A stretch of 16,699 bases of DNA from an uncultured Eubacteriales bacterium (GTDB lineage: Bacteria; Bacillota_A; Clostridia; Christensenellales; Aristaeellaceae), in contig OMRS01000351.1 in the NCBI GenBank assembly GCA_900313545.1, positions 1 through 16,699 of the forward strand, given 5' to 3'. Numbering within the stretch: the stretch's first letter is position 1; each line of letters begins with the position of its first letter. A program made the translations under genes and the position numbers. Positions 14,601-16,699 of the stretch are shown piece after piece. Under the pieces are notes generated by a model. The model worked only from the letters and a program-made list of their open reading frames with translations. It made no database searches and had not been told where the DNA came from.

Positions 14601-15850
14601 CCGGAACGGGAACCGTTCTGATGTCGGCAGAGGAGGGACTGGAACTGGTACTGGGTGCCCAGAGCACCTGCAGGGTCCGCATCGAGGACCGCTATCTGTA
14701 CAGCGGAGACCTGGAGGTCTGCGCCAGGTGGAAAAACGGGATTGACCGTGAGGTCACGGACCTGTTTGTGAATCTCTACCGGGTCCTGGAGGAAGGAAAT
14801 CCTGTCCGTTTAAATGCTGCCCCGCTCAGAATCAGCCGCACGGACGAGGGGTGGCAGCCCCTGACGGTGCCGGGCCTTCCGGGTATGGAGCTTCTTTCCG
14901 GAAAGCCTTACACCTACTTCCTCCGGGAATGCGGATATGTGGAAAACGGCGTCACGGTCATGGAGGAGCAGGAGATCATGGAACGCTTTACGCCGGTGAT
15001 GACTTCCGGCGGGCAGGAATGTGAAAGCGTGGAGGTGGCCATCGGCGGGGTGACCCGCGCCGAGATGGTCAATGAATACACCACCGAGGTCTCCGGCGAA
15101 CTCCTGTGGATGGGGGATACGGAGGAAAGCCGTCCGGGCAGCGTCTGCAGTGAGCTGCTGAAAAACGGCATCACCTTTGATACCTGCGAGGTCAGTCCCG
15201 GGGATGACGGGGAATGGAAGTGGACCTTCCGAAACGTGCCGGTCTTTGATGCGGCCCAGAACGCCCTGATTGACTATACCTTTGTGGAGAGGGAGGAGGA
15301 ACTGGATAATTATGCAGTCACCTATCCCTCGGCATCTATGGACGGAGCCGCCTTTGCCCGGCCGGGTGAGGTGATCGTGAATACCTATGTAAAGCCGGAG
15401 GAGGTGCTCCCGGATCACTCGGGAGGAAGGCCGGACGGGGAAGGATACCTCTATGAATTCCGGTTCAGCGTGATGTGGTCCGATGTGAGCGGCAGCAATG
15501 AACCGGAGCTGGTGCTTTGTGACAGCACGGGCCGGGAGCTGCATGTCTGGAAATGCGTTCCCGGGCGGAACGAAACCTTCTCCAAATGGTTCAAGGATCC
15601 GGTCACGGGATACTTTGTCACCGAAAGGAACCATGAGGGGTACACGGTGATTTATGACAACAGCGAGGCCATGATCTACCGGGAGTCGGACAGGGAAATC
15701 CGGGACCGTGCCTTCAATGCGGGCACGGTGAGCAACAGCCCGATTCCCGCAACCGGTGAGGGAACAGGCGCCCTGAGATGGACGGGAGTCCTGGCCCTGG
15801 CCATCTCAGGCCTGATCCTCATGGGGAGGGCCGGGAGGAAACGCAGCTAG
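5636..15850 (+). CDS. giant sortase-anchored surface protein with about 26 Ig-like domains
   Basis: The 3404-codon product starts with a signal peptide (QRCCK, then a hydrophobic run to about residue 20, with ARA|Q cleavage near residue 25). An FctA/Spy0128 pilin-like domain follows (about 86-206; ETFAFDEVKIF, GTYVLEI, VRYQASIAV). Then come 23 diverged beta-sandwich repeats (about 207-2901), each with a G-T/S-L strand, a 'G.YG.V.F..G' strand, a GE turn, GLPAG and Y.V.E, like DUF7601/DUF5979-type Cna-B relatives. A SpaA/prealbumin-like domain (about 2902-3023) and Cna-B-like domains (about 3024-3152, 3153-3255, 3270-3369) precede IPATG (3370-3374), a hydrophobic helix and RAGRKRS. Sortase should link it to peptidoglycan or a pilus. 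Most domains lack the isopeptide Lys; about 38 Cys occur after the signal peptide. The repeats are too diverged to be a recent expansion. Ligand unknown; an adhesin or stalk role is inferred. Start is TTG 5636 or, more likely, GTG 5642. Confidence 0.92.
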   Translation: MKVLGQRCCKVLVILLVLLAARARAQGGDSFTWTGNRGQQEGISAEFAQVVENAPAAGQPSEDASEDCVKVRLTGRMTLEERDARPGETFVVRMEASDSSRYAADSGILVLPQDPRARVTKLRRGQPETFAFDEVKIFGEGTYVLEISQEAPQEADPQIHADPVRYQASIAVTREEGKGLSAQVLTETGSGPADGMEFVCHAVTAPLILENTAVGAGPEETDLCGFHIRLEDPSITGVFAVERALAPGKQETLSVTGGEARVRLQAGDTLEIRGIPVGTAYAVTEDAASAGRFTRVLPEGDTGVITKAGARARFVNLRTGSLRVKREVVSGYLPDRARRSRMTVLLKEDGEPAQVSGTYGEMTFTKGKAELVLGDGEARTAEGLPQGLAVELEAQDGTAGPFGILSGEALELTFRTSREGGTLRVINEVVTSAEDGEAGTFAYILRLASPGDLEGMVTVRKSGEDAPSILEWTDNAVRFSLKRDQQADLSGLPSELNYELEQVSPDIYEVTCGGIRARTVQVEIPAQGQTPQQGNEVRFVSKRREGSLSVSLQVDSPLSGDRDTLWRCFLSLSDPSVSGSYGDVTFERGESLLELKHGQTLTAENLPQGVGYALKMEQSGAFVTASRGAMTGEIGEGTQSVQLEAARRRGTLEILHRNLVASIASNPLTCRVELVLPEGCSLEAGPYGTLSFDEQGKSQTFQMVGNAEVYIEDLPAGTLYRVTGAPATDTQTVAGVGEAGTVPPDEVSLVTLFSANANAGSLQFLLEVDNPLERDRQEESSCLLHLKFEGMESGWVTLVRYPQKGYIKSETAVVNGGTCTFAVRRGEPVRVEGLEEGTGYQVTGADMEGFDVYCLQNAGVLGEHGDSVLLTARRQLRTLGASVSVRTLPGKEAGDQARPFELLLLPEDGEQESFPVTLTRRRGEVVLSISELDVKAQGSTFALRHGESAEISGIPRERNCRITASGTEEFTAEIVEDGEEGSTRMTFVRKTGALRLSRRIISPLEEDRNGSAEIRVVLGDTEITGILGGVRFEKGEAVFDMEAGTPILLSGLPRGSTYTVSETERQGVSVDISGGNGQVSQDIGEVQLTELRESGNLEIRTRMLSRTPSDLGRTLIYDMQLDREISGEYSGIVFLRGRGAFSLTAGESLSLSGIPAGVGYTVSQRILDGLDVLPEGGSVSGIIKAGENSRAEFVTSRRESTLGVGLKVSSPSQEDAEREFAFEIALSGPDGRGAEWVEGTYPLSTGDSVEFVRGRAQLQLRSGVTVLIWGLPEGLSYRVEAQPPENFLLRGSRPEGTLSAGVSTSSWTAERKTGSLRITRQVISARTADRQERKTLTVNLEDTGISGRLGEMTFEQGVATVRLCDAETVTAKGLPAGCGYQVTAQPGEGISLTGESGRIAEGTMCEAVLTEHRTGEIWIHCRVKVACGEAEEERKQPFEVQILAMKDDRGEPLSGQYDLVTPDGASRTFRISSGVSEVIRLRHGESVRLTGLPAGTSYRMVSRSVAGYRTDAEPKQALQGEIPEGTPVEVAYTHFFEGTGDLQVTNRVRSNEINPQMEFSFEIKLTDPEGSPVSGTFGEKAFVNGTYRFYLRSGESITFRGLPARACYAVRETGAMGYTVIPGQGYTGAILAGASGDLMAVCDFVNERRSLGGVQVHSTFRGDSLGEEEAFDYVCSFFSGLGEEEKNAVFGGVQLEDGQASFRLGNGESWEITGIPAGVAYRVFQEGEDSPETVTAWVNAEGIVRGSEVSLQGGKIHPDNQVEIIQTRNAPGSLTLTSQVRGNAADPVRNFLVRISVPGLADGTYGDVTFAGGVGTVELSHGESAGMTGIPAGSCFTVFEDPEDSEDYEVSFRTEGTEGISSGQILENEAVCVTVTHTRERFGGILVGKQTEGNDGDYRKWFGVRVDLSQPLSGPYGDVIFENGQSVDLVVPPAQTGEDTDFGEGYVPVCPDQALLVNGLPAGIRYTVTEADCFGEYDSQKTEAPSGTVEGIFEEQAAQRLSGQARDSAVQALSNTENVALLINARNRTSTLEISRVLEGFEDGNREYTAVLSLSGERGKPLEGTFGGVSFTQGQAQVRLEPGDTLRIGNLPMGTEFFVEETTKDLSGLSEAEYALYRGERGENSEQIKWVQEALQGRGIQGNLHAERQRVEIISRVLPGVLSVRTEADDSGDGAERAFDYGVLLRDREGQPMTVSVETLKRKEGQEALPGERISFCEGQGWLRGVTAGEEVLLCLPAGTRYLVKEDAEASGDAVRVEQAQGVIRAGEICRCVIRSARSAAGDLVIVNTVTGNAASQEDEFVFRLEIRREDGSLLDGMFSGVLFEDGAGTFALKGGEMIRIDAIPHGSRFTLTQTQDRGYVHAPQISGVLLGTQSGDQARVVEVVNTRDTWGGILLNGQGLEPGCAVRYEVRLGDSSLNGRFGQMDFDGGRAQVTLRREAATATATGLPNGLPYEIREVSREGDASMAADRELFRGMVRGTGEEDRVDGTNRHTVNFVKVTGELLVSLYEEGNALPEGRAHEVRIRLTGPDGLTPDPGTLAFAFAGGHGQIQETDGELLCFLRHGESVCISGLPAGTRFEIAGETALVQTWTDGEPSGEGTVENGRMAAVTLRVVPDLRGGIRISKETEGGDPDEKSWFAFRIELGDKTLNGTYGDVTFVNGVSAGPAVLRPEVDLDEEGNSLYDAVTEGRKQVPAGYVVVRRGHPLNVRGLAEGLSYQVTEADMSAVYSGVSAWTEKGEQFGKTVTGTIEGTAEPEGIAPGNRILYTNTRNAAGTLVMGMRVEGNEPGNGGSFVYEIEIRDAMGQPLEGEHEGLHFVDGKAGFSLHSGGAKTRARVLTGLPAGASFRIRQVSIPEGYIFDSYETGNGSGQRGRSGDMAGGVTGRISSGQEQVVFVNRAQFGSLTLEKTFGEGSVYEERQMPAGLREATWITVTGPSFPEGLRIPYAYMSGGRYELEGVIPGTYTVAEQVEPAEVYAPYVRKTKYLLLTGTGTVLMSAEEGLELVLGAQSTCRVRIEDRYLYSGDLEVCARWKNGIDREVTDLFVNLYRVLEEGNPVRLNAAPLRISRTDEGWQPLTVPGLPGMELLSGKPYTYFLRECGYVENGVTVMEEQEIMERFTPVMTSGGQECESVEVAIGGVTRAEMVNEYTTEVSGELLWMGDTEESRPGSVCSELLKNGITFDTCEVSPGDDGEWKWTFRNVPVFDAAQNALIDYTFVEREEELDNYAVTYPSASMDGAAFARPGEVIVNTYVKPEEVLPDHSGGRPDGEGYLYEFRFSVMWSDVSGSNEPELVLCDSTGRELHVWKCVPGRNETFSKWFKDPVTGYFVTERNHEGYTVIYDNSEAMIYRESDREIRDRAFNAGTVSNSPIPATGEGTGALRWTGVLALAISGLILMGRAGRKRS
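6254..14338 (+). repeat. array of 23 diverged Ig-like domain repeats
   Basis: Each unit encodes about 100-150 residues. Approximate unit starts (protein residue) are 207, 320, 421, 546, 649, 761, 880, 992, 1095, 1200, 1315, 1416, 1540, 1652, 1772, 1883, 2030, 2160, 2282, 2392, 2502, 2620 and 2775. The most constant piece is the turn GLPAG or a variant (GIPAG, NLPQG, GLPEG, AIPHG), seen once per unit. Boundaries are judged from the recurring G-x-L-x-V start strand. Units are not near-identical at the DNA level, so recombination-driven length change is less likely than in typical repeat adhesins. Confidence 0.8.
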
Positions 15851-15880
15851 GAGAGGTCCGCTGACGGAGGGGGAATACGG

Positions 15881-16462
15881 ATGAAGACGATCTGTTACGG
15901 GGATTCCATTACCTGGGGATGGGATCCCCGGATGGGAGCGGGGACAAAGATCCGCTCCTATGTGGAGGAACTGGCCTTTTCCATGGGAGGTGTCTGGATC
16001 AGCGAGGGCCTTCCGGGCAGAAAGGTGCCGGCGGATGACCGGGCACGGCGGTTTTTTGTGGACTGTCTTCGGAGAAATCCGGATGCCGACCGGTGCATAG
16101 TGCTGCTGGGAACCAATGACCTGCTGGAGAGCGGAGGGTCCGAAGAGAGCATTTGCAGGATTGCGCGGAACCTGGGCAGAATGATCCTTGAAGGAAAGAC
16201 CCGGCTTCCCGCATGCGCCTTCTGGCTGGCAGTGCCGCCGGAAATCCGCGGAAAGGAAAGGGAAGGGAGACGCCTGAGGGAGGAAATCCGCGCCCTGGGG
16301 GAAAGGGAACACTGCGGATGGATCGACCTGATGGAGGAGCAGGTGTCCCTGTTTTTTGACGGCATCCATCCGGACGAGACCGGACAGCGGCAGATTGCGG
16401 GAATGATCCGCAGGGAAATCCTGAAGGCGCACAGGGACGCAGATCCGGAAAGGGGGGAGTGA
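15881..16462 (+). CDS. SGNH/GDSL-family hydrolase (esterase-like)
   Basis: The 193-residue product shows the SGNH blocks: GDSIT (7-11, nucleophile Ser9), EGLPGR (42-47, block II glycine region), GTND (77-80, oxyanion Asn79) and DGIHPDETG (160-168, Asp160 and His163). The GDSITWGWDP start and EGLxGR block are like the arylesterase/acetylesterase branch of the family, so an ester or acetyl substrate is likely; the actual one is unknown. No signal peptide or membrane segment is seen, so the enzyme should act in the cytosol, in contrast to its exported neighbours. GGAGG at 15866-15870 lies 10 bases upstream of the ATG. It starts 30 bases after the giant surface gene and ends one base before the next gene, so the three are likely one operon. 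It may modify a precursor or a sugar used with the surface protein, which is a guess. Confidence 0.88.
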   Translation: MKTICYGDSITWGWDPRMGAGTKIRSYVEELAFSMGGVWISEGLPGRKVPADDRARRFFVDCLRRNPDADRCIVLLGTNDLLESGGSEESICRIARNLGRMILEGKTRLPACAFWLAVPPEIRGKEREGRRLREEIRALGEREHCGWIDLMEEQVSLFFDGIHPDETGQRQIAGMIRREILKAHRDADPERGE

Positions 16463-16463
16463 C

Positions 16464-16699
16464 ATGACAGACACAGGATGGAGACGGATGATCGGGAGGA
16501 CAGCCATGCTGCTTCTGATGATGCTCCATTTTGCAACGGGCGGAGAATGTGCAGCAACACAATACCCATATGCGCTGCAGTCAGGCGAGACGCTGATTTT
16601 CTTTTTGGATACGAATACTTATACGGACGGACAAGTAATAGAGCTGACAGTTGATGGAACTGGGACGTTCAAGGGCAGTGTCTACAGCGACGAAGGAGC
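16464..16699 (+). CDS. secreted protein of unknown function, cut by the window edge
   Basis: An open frame starts at ATG 16464, one base after the stop of the SGNH hydrolase, and stays open for 78 codons to the end of the window. The N-terminus has basic residues (WRRMIGR), a Met/Leu-rich hydrophobic run (about residues 13-23) and a plausible signal peptidase I site near GECAA|TQ (residue 31), so it is probably exported. The mature start (TQYPYALQSGETLIFFLDT) is Thr/Tyr-rich; the segment about 60-70 looks like a beta strand. A purine-rich AGGGGGGAG at 16451-16459 serves as the ribosome binding site. From about 16590 the DNA becomes visibly less GC-rich than upstream. Family not recognisable from this fragment; another surface or pilin subunit would fit the setting. 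Confidence 0.75.
   Translation, partial: MTDTGWRRMIGRTAMLLLMMLHFATGGECAATQYPYALQSGETLIFFLDTNTYTDGQVIELTVDGTGTFKGSVYSDEG

Noticed and set aside
5636..15850. CRISPR or simple tandem DNA repeat explanation for the giant repetitive gene
   Set aside because: Similarity is at the protein level only; no short identical repeat-spacer pattern or near-identical DNA units are visible.

Overview
The window looks like a GC-rich, low-to-middle-complexity Bacillota (Firmicutes) chromosome, probably a gut-type Clostridia or a relative. The evidence is sigma-A promoters close to consensus, strong GGAGG ribosome binding sites, a tRNA-Ala T-box leader, a PPi-type phosphofructokinase, and a giant sortase-anchored surface protein of the Cna-B/isopeptide class. 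Every credible gene lies on the + strand. The long minus-strand open frames opposite pfp and alaS are codon-bias shadows.

Positions 1-2000 hold a small four-helix membrane protein of unknown function (93-575) behind an extended -10 promoter, then a pyrophosphate-dependent 6-phosphofructokinase (696-1958). The kinase start is overlapped (ATGA) by an 8-codon mini-ORF. Positions 2000-3300 hold hairpins, a frameshifted relic of a VOC/glyoxalase-fold gene (2194-2544), and its intact paralogue directly downstream (2575-2955). A consensus promoter at 3278-3306 then drives a T-box leader (about 3313-3520, alanine specifier GCT). This controls an alanyl-tRNA synthetase of only 601 residues (3541-5346) that ends after the editing domain and lacks the C-terminal DHHA1/C-Ala part. 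A strong intrinsic terminator closes the gene.

Positions 5546-16699 are one apparent operon. First comes a 3404-codon secreted, cell-wall-anchored protein (about 360 kDa by estimate) with this order: signal peptide; FctA/Spy0128-like domain; 23 very diverged Ig-like beta-sandwich repeats each built around a 'GxxG-strand, GE, GLPAG, Y.V.E' core; a SpaA/prealbumin-like domain; Cna-B-type domains; and an IPATG sorting signal. Next, 30 bases on, is a leaderless SGNH/GDSL hydrolase. One base after its stop, a second secreted protein begins and runs off the window edge.

The main point of interest is how the giant protein may be cross-linked. The lysine normally used for the intramolecular isopeptide bond is present at the expected place in only three domains (16, 22 and 24). 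Domains 16 and 22 also keep the Glu and Asn partners and share a strand insertion; they lie six domains apart. Most other domains have lost the lysine. The mature chain instead carries about 38 cysteines, which is unusual for a Gram-positive surface protein, and in domains 11, 13 and 15 they form pairs at matching positions. This suggests a giant stalk in which most isopeptide cross-links were replaced by disulfides or lost. That is inference and needs structural checking.
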